A stretch of 6,885 bases of DNA, from contig CAISJA010000078.1 of the NCBI GenBank assembly GCA_903885525.1, forward strand, positions 1-6,885, written 5' to 3'. This document shows positions 1 through 6,211 of the stretch, one piece after another. A model generated the notes under the pieces. It did no database searches. It had not been told where the DNA came from and worked only from the letters and a program-made list of their open reading frames with translations. Both the position numbers and the translations under genes were made by a program. How positions within the stretch are numbered: the first letter of the stretch is position 1; every line of letters starts with the position of its first letter. The DNA is from an uncultured Opitutaceae bacterium (lineage in GTDB: Bacteria; Verrucomicrobiota; Verrucomicrobiia; Opitutales; Opitutaceae).

Positions 1-1
1 C

Positions 2-577
2 CAGCTGGGGCCGCATCCCCTGGCCGGCCTGCAGGCCCTGGGCCAGGCGGATCTCGACGTCTATGCCAGCCCGACCGCCTGGCCGCGCGCTTTTTTCTGC
101 GATCGGCTTGTCCGCTACGCCACGCCTTCCGATTTCGCCCAACTCCTCCTCCGCGGCGACGGCCATCCCTTCGCCGCCGCGCAGTCGGGTGAGTCACAGG
201 CACCGGCCACCGTCGCCTCGGCCGCCGGTCGTATCGTCCAGCCCGCCCGTGACTACCGCTTCACGCCTAACCGCACCAGCTTCACGGTGGACGCCCCCGG
301 ACCCGGCGTCGCCGTGCTGACCGAAACCTACTACCTGAATGATTTCGAAGTGACGGTAAACGGCCGCCCCGCTGCTTGCTTCCGCGTCAACCACGCCTTC
401 CGCGGCGTAGCCCTGCCCGCGGTGGGCACCTACACCATCAGCTATCGCTACTGGCCCCGCTACTTCACCGCTTCCCTCTGGGCCTCGCTCCTCGGCTTGG
501 TGGCTCTGGCCGGCGGTGCCCTCTGGCTCTGGCACCAACCCAGCCTGCCCGCCGGCCGGGCCATCTCCACTCCATGA
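2..577 (+). CDS. C-terminal part of a YfhO-like membrane protein (5'-truncated by window edge)
   Basis: This reading frame is open from the first full codon to a TGA and gives 191 residues; the N-terminal, multi-span part lies outside the window. The visible part is an extracytoplasmic-type segment (about residues 1-155), then one hydrophobic helix (about 157-177) and a short tail. The order 'PRAFF' (29-33), a beta-rich stretch with 'YYLNDFEVTVNGRPAACFRV' (110-129), 'NHAFRGVALPAVGTY' (130-144) and 'YRYWPRYF' (148-155) matches the C-terminal end of YfhO-family proteins, where 'W.a.vdGkp...yrаNyafRav.lpaG.h.v.f.Y.P' precedes the last membrane helix. Known YfhO proteins of Firmicutes act in glycosylation of lipoteichoic acid, using a polyprenyl-linked sugar made by a partner family-2 glycosyltransferase. 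The next gene here is such a glycosyltransferase and overlaps this one, which supports a similar donor/transfer pairing. The acceptor is unknown. Family assignment is fairly sure; function is inferred. Confidence 0.72.
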   Translation, partial: QLGPHPLAGLQALGQADLDVYASPTAWPRAFFCDRLVRYATPSDFAQLLLRGDGHPFAAAQSGESQAPATVASAAGRIVQPARDYRFTPNRTSFTVDAPGPGVAVLTETYYLNDFEVTVNGRPAACFRVNHAFRGVALPAVGTYTISYRYWPRYFTASLWASLLGLVALAGGALWLWHQPSLPAGRAISTP

Positions 578-1338
578 GCGTCCGTCCCGCCCTCCTGCCG
601 CCCCTGCCAGCCCGGCCCAGACTGTCGGTCGTAGTGCCGGTCTTCAATGAACGCGCCACCGTCCGGGCCGCCCTTGACGCCATCACGGCCAAGCGGATCA
701 AGGGCTGGGACCTCGAGATCATCATTGTGGAAAGCAATTCCACCGACGGCTCGCGCGCCATCGTGCTGGATTACGAACCCTTGCCGCAGGTGCGCATTGT
801 CCTGGAAGAACAGCCCCGCGGCAAAGGCCACGCCGTGCGCAACGCCCTGGCCCTCGCCACCGGCGATGTGCTGCTGATCCAGGACGCCGACCTCGAATAC
901 GATCTGGCCGACTATGAGGCGTTGCTGGCACCGATCCAGGCCGGCACGCATCACTTCGTCCTCGGTTCCCGCCACGGCGGCACCAGGTGGCTCATCCGCA
1001 AATTTGACCAGCAGTTCATCCAGGCCTTCATCCTCAACGCCGGCCACTGGTTCTTCACGGGACTGATCGATGTTTCGCTCGGCCTGACGCTCCGTGATCC
1101 GTTCACGATGTACAAGGTCTTCCGCCGGGAGTGCCTTGCCGGGCTGAAGCTCGAAAGCAACCGCTTCGATTTCGACTGGGAATTGCTGATCAAGCTTGTG
1201 CGTCGCGGCCATCGCCCGGTCGAGATCCCGGTCACTTACCGCTCCCGCTCCTTCAAGGAAGGCAAAAAGGTCTCCCTGTTCCGCGATCCTCCCGGCTGGC
1301 TGCGGGCCTGGGCGAAATACCGTTTCCAACGGCTCTGA
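574..1338 (+). CDS. Family 2 glycosyltransferase (GT-A fold), soluble
   Basis: The product is a 254-residue GT2 enzyme of the polyprenyl-phosphate/dolichol-phosphate sugar transferase type, predicted to transfer a sugar from a nucleotide donor at the cytoplasmic face. The start at 574 forms ATGA with the stop of the preceding gene. A longer upstream extension of the frame would run antiparallel to the YfhO-like coding sequence in a proline/arginine-rich, non-protein-like frame, so I reject it. Visible motifs are 'LSVVVPVFNE' (17-26), 'VESNSTDGS' (52-60) at the place where most relatives have DDGSTDGT, 'GKGHAVRNAL' (83-92), the metal-binding 'QDADLEYD' (103-110), and 'LRDPFTMYKVFRRE' (173-186). 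There is no C-terminal membrane helix, unlike CsbB or GtrB. The ATGA overlap suggests translational coupling with the YfhO-like gene. The donor sugar cannot be read from the sequence. Confidence 0.9.
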   Translation: MSVRPALLPPLPARPRLSVVVPVFNERATVRAALDAITAKRIKGWDLEIIIVESNSTDGSRAIVLDYEPLPQVRIVLEEQPRGKGHAVRNALALATGDVLLIQDADLEYDLADYEALLAPIQAGTHHFVLGSRHGGTRWLIRKFDQQFIQAFILNAGHWFFTGLIDVSLGLTLRDPFTMYKVFRRECLAGLKLESNRFDFDWELLIKLVRRGHRPVEIPVTYRSRSFKEGKKVSLFRDPPGWLRAWAKYRFQRL

Positions 1339-1506
1339 AAGAGTGTCCTCCCCCGGCGCACTTCCCCCCATGTTCCGGACCCGGATGGTGCGGCCGGTCG
1401 GTTGCCCCGGACCACGACGCCCATCGCGGCCCGCCGGCCTCCCTGCGGTTGCGGGCGCAAGATTTCCCGCTTCCCCTGCCAGCGCCGGACCGCATAGTCC
1501 ATCGCC
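1339..1506. other. 168-bp intergenic gap, C-rich
   Basis: No reading frame with protein-like content is visible here. The only promoter-like string is CATAGT at 1493-1498 (four of six matches to a sigma-70 -10 box). There is no convincing -35 box at the right distance, and transcription from it would begin almost at the ATG at 1507. I see no hairpin followed by a T-run after the stop at 1338, so a terminator is not supported and read-through into the epimerase gene is possible. Confidence 0.5.
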
Positions 1507-2580
1507 ATGCGTATTTTGATCTCCGGCATCTGCGGTTTCGTGGGCAGCACCCTCGCCCGCACCCTCCACGCCACAGGAAGGTATCAGATCGCCGGATTCG
1601 ACAATTTCATCCGCCCCGGCAGCGAAACCAATCGCGCACCGCTGGCTGCCCTCGGCCTCACAGTCCTCACCGCCGACCTGCGCTCGGCCGCTCAAATCGA
1701 TGCCCTGCCCGACGCCGACTTCGTCCTCGATGCCGCCGCCAATCCCAGCGTGCTCGCCGGCGTCGATGGGCGGACCAGCGCACGGGAGCTCGTGGACCAC
1801 AATCTCTCCGGCACCATCAACCTGCTCGAATACTGCCGGGCCCGCCGCGCCGGTTTCATTCTGCTTTCCACCAGCCGGGTGTATGCCATCGAGCCCTTGG
1901 CCGCCCTGCCGGTGGCCAGCGCGCAGGGAGCGTTCCGCCTCTCCGCCCCGGCCTCCGCCCTGCCGCCCGGCCTGTCCCCCGCCGGACTCAACGAAACCTT
2001 TGCCACCACCGCCCCGCTTTCGCTCTACGGTGCCACCAAGCTGGCCTCGGAAGCCATGGCCCTCGAATACGGCCAGACCTTTGGTTTCCCCGTCTTCATC
2101 AACCGCTGCGGAGTGCTGGCCGGCGCCGGTCAGTTTGGCCGGCCGGACCAGGGCATCTTCGCCTACTGGATCAACTCCTGGCTGCGGCGGCGGCCGCTCC
2201 AGTACCTCGGCTTCGGCGGGCAGGGCCATCAGGTGCGCGACTGCCTCCATCCGCGCGATCTGCTGCCCGTGCTGGAAAAACAGTTTGCCGCCTCGGCCCT
2301 CGCCCCCACCGACCGTCTGGCAAACTTCTCCGGGGGCGCCGTCTCCGCCCAGTCGCTGCGCCAGCTCAGCGACTGGTGCTCCCGCCGCTTCGGCCCGCAC
2401 GTGGTCGCCGCGGACGGCACCCCCCGCCGCTTCGATATTCCCTGGATCGTGCTGGACCACGCCAAGGCCACCCGCCTGTGGGACTGGCGCCCGGCCACCC
2501 CCACCGCCGCCATCTTGGAGGAAATCGCCGCCCACGCGGAGCAAAACCCGGGCTGGCTCGATCTGTCCGCCCCCCGGTAG
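1507..2580 (+). CDS. SDR-family NAD-dependent sugar-nucleotide epimerase, CDP-paratose/tyvelose 2-epimerase-like
   Basis: This 357-residue protein belongs to the extended short-chain dehydrogenase/reductase family, acting on nucleotide sugars in the cytoplasm. The Rossmann motif GxxGxxG (G7, G10, G13) begins directly after the start, which fixes the ATG. Other marks are 'FDNFIRPGSETN' (31-42), the 'STS' at 121-123 and the catalytic 'YGATK' (Y174, K178). The stretch 'GAGQFGRPDQG' (206-216) followed by 'GHQVRDCLHPRDL' (240-252) is the closest match. RfbE (CDP-paratose 2-epimerase) has the equivalent 'GGRQFATYDQG' and 'GKQVRDVLHAEDM', as I recall its sequence. None of the other CDP-dideoxyhexose genes (ddhABC, prt) is in the window, so the true substrate may be a different nucleotide sugar. 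An alanine/proline-rich stretch (131-170) separates the serine motif from YxxxK, as relatives also have a long insert there. Family is sure; epimerisation at C2 is inferred from similarity. The DPM1-like glycosyltransferase follows after 43 bp. Confidence 0.85.
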   Translation: MRILISGICGFVGSTLARTLHATGRYQIAGFDNFIRPGSETNRAPLAALGLTVLTADLRSAAQIDALPDADFVLDAAANPSVLAGVDGRTSARELVDHNLSGTINLLEYCRARRAGFILLSTSRVYAIEPLAALPVASAQGAFRLSAPASALPPGLSPAGLNETFATTAPLSLYGATKLASEAMALEYGQTFGFPVFINRCGVLAGAGQFGRPDQGIFAYWINSWLRRRPLQYLGFGGQGHQVRDCLHPRDLLPVLEKQFAASALAPTDRLANFSGGAVSAQSLRQLSDWCSRRFGPHVVAADGTPRRFDIPWIVLDHAKATRLWDWRPATPTAAILEEIAAHAEQNPGWLDLSAPR

Positions 2581-2623
2581 CCCAGACTTGCCGAACCGCC
2601 AGGTTTTTCACTGAGATAAGCCC

Positions 2624-3385
2624 ATGCCCGCACCGGTCTCACAGCCACCTTTGCAGCTCTATTCCATCGTGATCCCCGCCCGGGACGAACAGGATTCCCT
2701 GCCGGGCACCATACAGGGTATCCACGCGGCCTTGGTTCAAGCCGGTGTTCCGCACGAAATCGTCGTGGTGGACGACGGCAGCCGTGATTGCACCTGGGCC
2801 GTGTTGCAGGATCTGAAGCACACCATCCCCTCCCTGGCCCCGGTGCAGAATCCCGGACCGCACGGCTTCGGCCGGGCCGTGGTCTATGGCTTGAATAGGA
2901 TGAAAGGCGACGCCTGCGCCATCATGATGGCGGACGCCTCGGACTCGCCCGATGATGCCGTGAAATACTGGCACCTCCTGAATCAGGGCTACGATTGCGC
3001 CTTCGGCAGCCGCTTCGTCAAAGGCGGCGAGGTGGTCGACTACCCCTGGGTCAAACTGAAGGTCAACCGGCTGGCCAACTTTCTCGTCCGGATCGGCTTC
3101 AACATCAGGCTCAACGACACCACCAACGCCTTCAAAGCCTACCGGCGCACGGTCATCGATGGCTGCCGCCCCTTCCTGGCCCCGCATTTCAACCTCACCG
3201 TGGAAATCCCCCTCAAGGCCATCGTTCGCGGTTACAGCTTCGCCCTCATGCCCATCTCCTGGCGCAACCGGAAATACGGCGAGGCCAAGCTCAAGATCAA
3301 GGAAATGGGCAGCCGCTACTTCTTCATCTGCGCCTACGTCTGGCTGGAGAAATACTTCAGCCGGGGCGACTACCGGAAACGCTGA
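2624..3385 (+). CDS. Family 2 glycosyltransferase, DPM1-like
   Basis: The product is a 253-residue GT2 enzyme resembling dolichol/polyprenyl-phosphate mannosyltransferases. It has 'YSIVIPARDEQDSLPGTI' (13-30), 'EIVVVDDGSRDCTW' (45-58) with the nucleotide-binding DDGS, and 'HGFGRAVVYGL' (80-90). 'MMADASDSPDD' (101-111) follows, where DAS replaces the usual DAD/DxD metal motif as in a common subgroup of these enzymes. Further on are 'FGSRF' (127-131), 'NDTTNAFKAYRR' (164-175) and 'SWRNRKYGEAKLKIKEMG' (212-229), typical of the C-terminal end of the domain. There is no clear membrane helix, so the protein is probably cytoplasmic and membrane-associated. The ATG follows a short AT-richer patch (2603-2619) with only a weak GAG-type ribosome site. 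It is probably co-transcribed with the epimerase 43 bp upstream and may use a product of this cluster. Donor sugar and acceptor are unknown. Confidence 0.9.
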   Translation: MPAPVSQPPLQLYSIVIPARDEQDSLPGTIQGIHAALVQAGVPHEIVVVDDGSRDCTWAVLQDLKHTIPSLAPVQNPGPHGFGRAVVYGLNRMKGDACAIMMADASDSPDDAVKYWHLLNQGYDCAFGSRFVKGGEVVDYPWVKLKVNRLANFLVRIGFNIRLNDTTNAFKAYRRTVIDGCRPFLAPHFNLTVEIPLKAIVRGYSFALMPISWRNRKYGEAKLKIKEMGSRYFFICAYVWLEKYFSRGDYRKR

Positions 3386-3667
3386 CCTCCTTGCCGGCTC
3401 TGGAATCGCCCCGGTGGGTTGTCCCATGAGGGCAACCTGCCAGCGAACCTGCCTCCCCGCTTCAAACGGAAAATCCAGAACGTGCCAGCCGGCCCTCGCC
3501 AGCTACAGCACGGTCAAGCCGGCCGCGGAAAATACCTCCGCCTATCCACGCTCCCGCCCGCCCATCCCCGCGACCAGCCTTCCCCTGCTCCACCCCGCCG
3601 CCAGGCGCTATCACCGCCGAAACCGCTGATTGACCAAAGCCCTCCCCCTGTGCGTAGTGTGCCTCCC
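3386..3667. other. 282-bp gap between glycosyltransferase and NRS/ER-like genes
   Basis: This gap holds no convincing gene. The frame of the downstream gene stays open through it from about 3419, but its translation is proline/arginine-rich low-complexity sequence and lies before the Rossmann motif, so it is not used. A hairpin lies near the left end (separate entry). A weak promoter-like pair, TTGACC (3630-3635) with TAGTGT (3655-3660) at a long 19-bp spacing, sits just before the ATG at 3668. The gap could therefore separate two transcription units (1-3385 and 3668-5670), but this is weakly supported. Confidence 0.4.
3417..3437 (+). other. Hairpin shortly after the DPM1-like gene
   Basis: GGTTGTCC (3417-3424) can pair with GGGCAACC (3430-3437), giving eight base pairs with one G-U pair and a five-base loop CATGA. 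It begins 32 bases after the TGA at 3383-3385. No T-run follows, so it is not a classical intrinsic terminator. It may be a 3'-end stabilising stem, a factor-dependent pause, or chance in GC-rich DNA. Confidence 0.3.
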
Positions 3668-4543
3668 ATGATTTACCTGCTCGGTGGCTCCGGTTATGTG
3701 GGCATGGCTTACCAGGCCCTGCTGCAGCGCAAAGACATCCCGTTCCGCAACTTGCGGCGCGCCGAATTCGACTACACCGACACCGCCGCCCTCACCGCTC
3801 TGCTCCAGGCTGAAAAGCCCGAGTTTCTCATCAATGCCGCCGGCTACACGGGCAAGCCCAACGTCGATGCCTGCGAGCTTCACCGGGCCGAATGCCTCTT
3901 CGGCAACGCCGTGCTCCCCGGCCGCATCGCCGAGGCCTGCACCGCCGCGGGCGTGCCCTGGGGCCATGTCTCCTCCGGCTGTATCTACAACGGCGCCCGT
4001 CCCGACGGGGCCGGCTTCACCGAGGAGGACGCCCCCAACTTCTCCTTCCGCGCCCCGCCCTGCAGCTTCTACTCCGGCACCAAGGCGCTCGGCGAGGAAG
4101 TCCTGACCGGCCGGACCGAGGTCTACCTGTGGCGCCTGCGCATTCCGTTCAACGAGGTCGACAACCCGCGCAACTACCTGACCAAACTCCTGCGCTATCC
4201 CACCCTGCTGGAGGCCACGAATGCTATCTCGCAGCTCGATGAATTCTGCGCCGCCACCTTCGCCTGCTGGGAGAAACGCATCCCCTTCGGCACCTATAAT
4301 GTGACCAACCCCGGCCAGGTCACCACCCGCGAGATCGTCGCCCTCATCCGACAGACCGGCGTCTCCCACAAGGACTTCGTCTTCTTCAGGGACGAGGCGG
4401 ACTTCATGCACCAGGCGGCCAAGACCCCGCGCTCCAATTGCGTCCTCGACTCCTCCAAACTCGCCCGGGCCGGCATCGCCCTCACCGAGGTCCACGAGGC
4501 CGTCGCACGCGACCTCCGGCGCTGGCGGTCCGGCCTAGCTTGA
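3668..4543 (+). CDS. NRS/ER-like bifunctional 4-keto-6-deoxyhexose 3,5-epimerase/4-reductase (RmlD-superfamily SDR)
   Basis: This 291-residue SDR is close in pattern to plant NRS/ER and the C-terminal half of plant RHM, which epimerise and reduce UDP-4-keto-6-deoxyglucose to UDP-L-rhamnose. The start is fixed by the Rossmann motif GGSGYVG (6-12) right behind the ATG. Matching blocks are 'GYTGKPNVDACE' (59-70; plant TGRPNVDWCE), 'SSGCIYNG' (102-109; plant ATGCIFEY), 'FTEEDAPNF' (117-125; plant FKEEDTPNF), 'FYSGTKALGEEVL' (134-146, Y135 and K139 of YxxxK), 'NPRNYLTK' (166-173; plant NPRNFITK), 'YNVTNPG' (210-216) and 'TPRSNCVLD' (253-261; plant APRSNNELD). C105 and K173 align with the Cys and Lys proposed as the epimerase residues of Arabidopsis NRS/ER (recalled, not searched). 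rmlB follows after 59 bp and would make its substrate. The alternative is a plain RmlD reductase, but the conserved Cys/Lys blocks argue against that. No Shine-Dalgarno sequence precedes the ATG. Confidence 0.85.
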   Translation: MIYLLGGSGYVGMAYQALLQRKDIPFRNLRRAEFDYTDTAALTALLQAEKPEFLINAAGYTGKPNVDACELHRAECLFGNAVLPGRIAEACTAAGVPWGHVSSGCIYNGARPDGAGFTEEDAPNFSFRAPPCSFYSGTKALGEEVLTGRTEVYLWRLRIPFNEVDNPRNYLTKLLRYPTLLEATNAISQLDEFCAATFACWEKRIPFGTYNVTNPGQVTTREIVALIRQTGVSHKDFVFFRDEADFMHQAAKTPRSNCVLDSSKLARAGIALTEVHEAVARDLRRWRSGLA

Positions 4544-4602
4544 GCGAGAGAAACGGAACCGCCCCCTCACTCCCTCCACTCTTCAGTCCCATCCTCCACC
4601 TC

Positions 4603-5670
4603 ATGAACCTTCTCGTCACCGGCGGCTGCGGCTTCATCGGCTCCAATTTCATCCGGCAACGCCTGCTCGAAACCGGCTCCCCTCTCGCCCGGCTCGTCAA
4701 CCTCGACGCCCTCACCTACGCCGGCAACCCCGCCAACCTGGCCGACCTCGCCGGTGATCCGCGCTACGTCTTTGCGCACGGCGACATCGGTGATGCCACC
4801 CTGGTCACTCGCCTGCTCGCCGAGCATCAGATCGACGCCGTCGTCAACTTCGCCGCTGAATCCCACGTCGACCGCTCCATCGATTCACCGGAGCCCTTCA
4901 TCCAGACCAACGTCACCGGCACCCTGCGCCTGCTCCACTGCGCCAAGCAATACTGGCTGAGCCTGCCCGAGCCCCGGCGCTCCGCCTTCCGTTTCCTGCA
5001 CATCTCCACCGACGAAGTCTATGGCTCGCTCGCCCCCGACGCCCTGGCCTTCACCGAAGACCACAACTTCGAGCCCAATTCCCCCTACGCCGCCTCCAAG
5101 GCCGCCAGCGACCATCTCGTCCGCGCCTACCAGCACACCTACGGCCTGCCGACGCTCACCACCAATTGCTCGAACAACTACGGCCCGTACCACTTCCCCG
5201 AAAAACTGATCCCCCTGGTGATCCTCAACGCCCTCGAGGGCAAGCCGCTCCCCGTCTATGGCGATGGCCGGCAGATCCGCGATTGGCTGTATGTCGAAGA
5301 CCACGCCCGCGCCATCTGGCTGGTGCTGCAACAGGGCCGACCGGGGCAGACCTACAATATCGGCGGTCTGAATGAGATGCCCAACATCGAGATCGTGCGC
5401 ACCATCTGCTCGCTCCTCGACGCCAAGTCGCCCCGCGCCGACCGCGCCAGCTACACCGCCCAGATCGCCTATGTGCAAGATCGCCCCGGCCACGATCGCC
5501 GCTACGCCATCGACTGCGCCAAGATCAGACGCGAGCTCGGCTGGTCCCCCCGGGAAAGCTTTGCCACCGGCATCGCCCGGACCGTCGATTGGTATCTCGC
5601 CCACCGTGCCTGGGCCGCCGACATCACCGCCTCACGCTACGCACGCGAAAGACTGGGCGTGAAAGGCTAG
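4603..5670 (+). CDS. rmlB: dTDP-glucose 4,6-dehydratase
   Basis: RmlB (RfbB) converts dTDP-glucose to dTDP-4-keto-6-deoxyglucose using tightly bound NAD+, the second step of dTDP-L-rhamnose synthesis in the cytoplasm. The 355-residue length is normal for the family. Visible are GGCGFIG (7-13), 'FAAESHVDRSI' (83-93), the catalytic 'STDEVYG' with T136, D137 and E138, 'PYAASKA' with Y162 and K166, 'NCSNNYGPYHFPEKLIPL' (188-205), 'DGRQIRDWLYVEDH' (221-234), 'YNIGG' (251-255) and 'DRPGHDRRYAID' (293-304). All of these are hallmark RmlB blocks. The ATG at 4603 is chosen because the Rossmann strand starts at once; upstream in-frame sequence overlaps the previous gene in a non-protein-like frame. No Shine-Dalgarno is present in the C-rich leader. 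It is probably co-transcribed with the NRS/ER-like gene. rmlA and rmlC are not in the window. A UDP-glucose preference cannot be excluded from sequence alone. Confidence 0.95.
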   Translation: MNLLVTGGCGFIGSNFIRQRLLETGSPLARLVNLDALTYAGNPANLADLAGDPRYVFAHGDIGDATLVTRLLAEHQIDAVVNFAAESHVDRSIDSPEPFIQTNVTGTLRLLHCAKQYWLSLPEPRRSAFRFLHISTDEVYGSLAPDALAFTEDHNFEPNSPYAASKAASDHLVRAYQHTYGLPTLTTNCSNNYGPYHFPEKLIPLVILNALEGKPLPVYGDGRQIRDWLYVEDHARAIWLVLQQGRPGQTYNIGGLNEMPNIEIVRTICSLLDAKSPRADRASYTAQIAYVQDRPGHDRRYAIDCAKIRRELGWSPRESFATGIARTVDWYLAHRAWAADITASRYARERLGVKG

Positions 5671-5743
5671 AGCCGCGCCCCCCCCGCCCCCGGCCGCCTC
5701 GCTTGCCCCCTTCGGCCGCCTCCCGGCTCTGCCGCATTTCCGC
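5671..5743. other. Convergent intergenic gap with C-runs and a short direct repeat
   Basis: This 73-bp gap lies between the ends of rmlB (+) and the RES toxin gene (-). It contains runs of eight and five C (5678-5685, 5687-5691) and a 10-bp direct repeat CGGCCGCCTC at 5691-5700 and 5713-5722. No stem followed by a T-run is visible on either strand, so no bidirectional intrinsic terminator is supported. The repeat may be chance in GC-rich DNA. Confidence 0.4.
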
Positions 5744-6205
5744 TCACGGGCGCGTGAGGCGCGGGTCGAAGGCGAACCGGTGCGGACCCGAGACGACCCA
5801 TCCGAGCCGAAACTCCGGTCTGGCCGGGTTGAGCAGGCAGTTGCATTCGTCCGGCACCAGGGCGCTAGGAACCAACAGCCCCACGGACGAGCCGGTCGCC
5901 AGCCAGGCGTCCCCGATCGGCTGGGTCAGCGCATGATTTTTCTCCCAGCCCCCCGGCGGAGCCGCCGCCCGGACGATCAGCGCGTCGGGAACCTCAATTT
6001 CCCACCGGTTGTACGGCTCGATGCTGTCCGCCCGCTGGATATGGACCAGGGCTTCCGCCATCGCGAGCGACGTGTGTTCCGCCGCATACACGATCAACCG
6101 GCCCTGAGTGTGCCAACGCCCCATGCCGTACAGGCCACCCCGCCCGCTGAAGGCGTCCGCGGCGATGGCAGAGTATGACGCCAGCGCTATCCGATGGAGA
6201 CGCAT
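5744..6205 (-). CDS. RES-domain toxin of a type II toxin-antitoxin system
   Basis: The 153-residue product is a whole RES domain, the normal size for these toxins. Characterised members (for example MbcT of Mycobacterium and RES toxins of Pseudomonas putida and Sinorhizobium) break down cellular NAD+. The name-giving residues are present: Arg in 'YGMGRWHTQG' (R30), Glu in 'LAMAEALVH' (E51) and Ser in 'LVPSALVPDECNCLLNP' (S114). Y40 lies in 'IVYAAE', and 'NPARPEF' (126-132) closes the domain. One small difference is H32, where relatives often have Asn in GGRWN. The gene starts six bases after the stop of its antitoxin on the same strand, so the pair is almost certainly one operon with the antitoxin first. 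No strong ribosome site precedes the ATG, and coupling to the antitoxin stop is likely. All key residues are intact, so the toxin is predicted to be active. Confidence 0.92.
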   Translation of the reverse strand: MRLHRIALASYSAIAADAFSGRGGLYGMGRWHTQGRLIVYAAEHTSLAMAEALVHIQRADSIEPYNRWEIEVPDALIVRAAAPPGGWEKNHALTQPIGDAWLATGSSVGLLVPSALVPDECNCLLNPARPEFRLGWVVSGPHRFAFDPRLTRP

Positions 6206-6211
6206 GGCCGC

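Noticed and set aside
460..2544. A 694-codon open frame on the minus strand, antisense to the first GT2 and the epimerase
   Set aside because: It is in codon register with both sense genes and stays open because the sense codons TTA, CTA and TCA are avoided. Its translation is Gly/Ala/Gln/Glu-rich with no recognisable domain, while the + strand shows full enzyme motifs. The same applies to the minus-strand frames at 2639-3427, 3611-4495 and 4885-5604.
1131..2672. A 513-codon + strand frame over the epimerase gene
   Set aside because: It is rich in Arg, Pro, His and Ser with no motif, and overlaps the well-supported gene at 1507-2580 in another frame.
3419..3667. N-terminal extension of the NRS/ER-like protein
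   Set aside because: The added residues are low-complexity and basic/proline-rich. Relatives have the Rossmann motif near the N-terminus, which fits the ATG at 3668.
4438..4602. N-terminal extension of RmlB overlapping the previous gene
   Set aside because: RmlB proteins begin directly with the Rossmann strand and are about 355 residues long, which the ATG at 4603 gives.
5691..5722. Direct repeat CGGCCGCCTC as a possible attachment site or target duplication
   Set aside because: It is only 10 bp, GC-only apart from one base, sits in a C-rich stretch, and no element lies between the copies.
5780..6178. A 132-codon + strand frame opposite the RES toxin
   Set aside because: It is the in-register antisense shadow of the toxin gene; its translation is Arg/Pro-rich without motifs.
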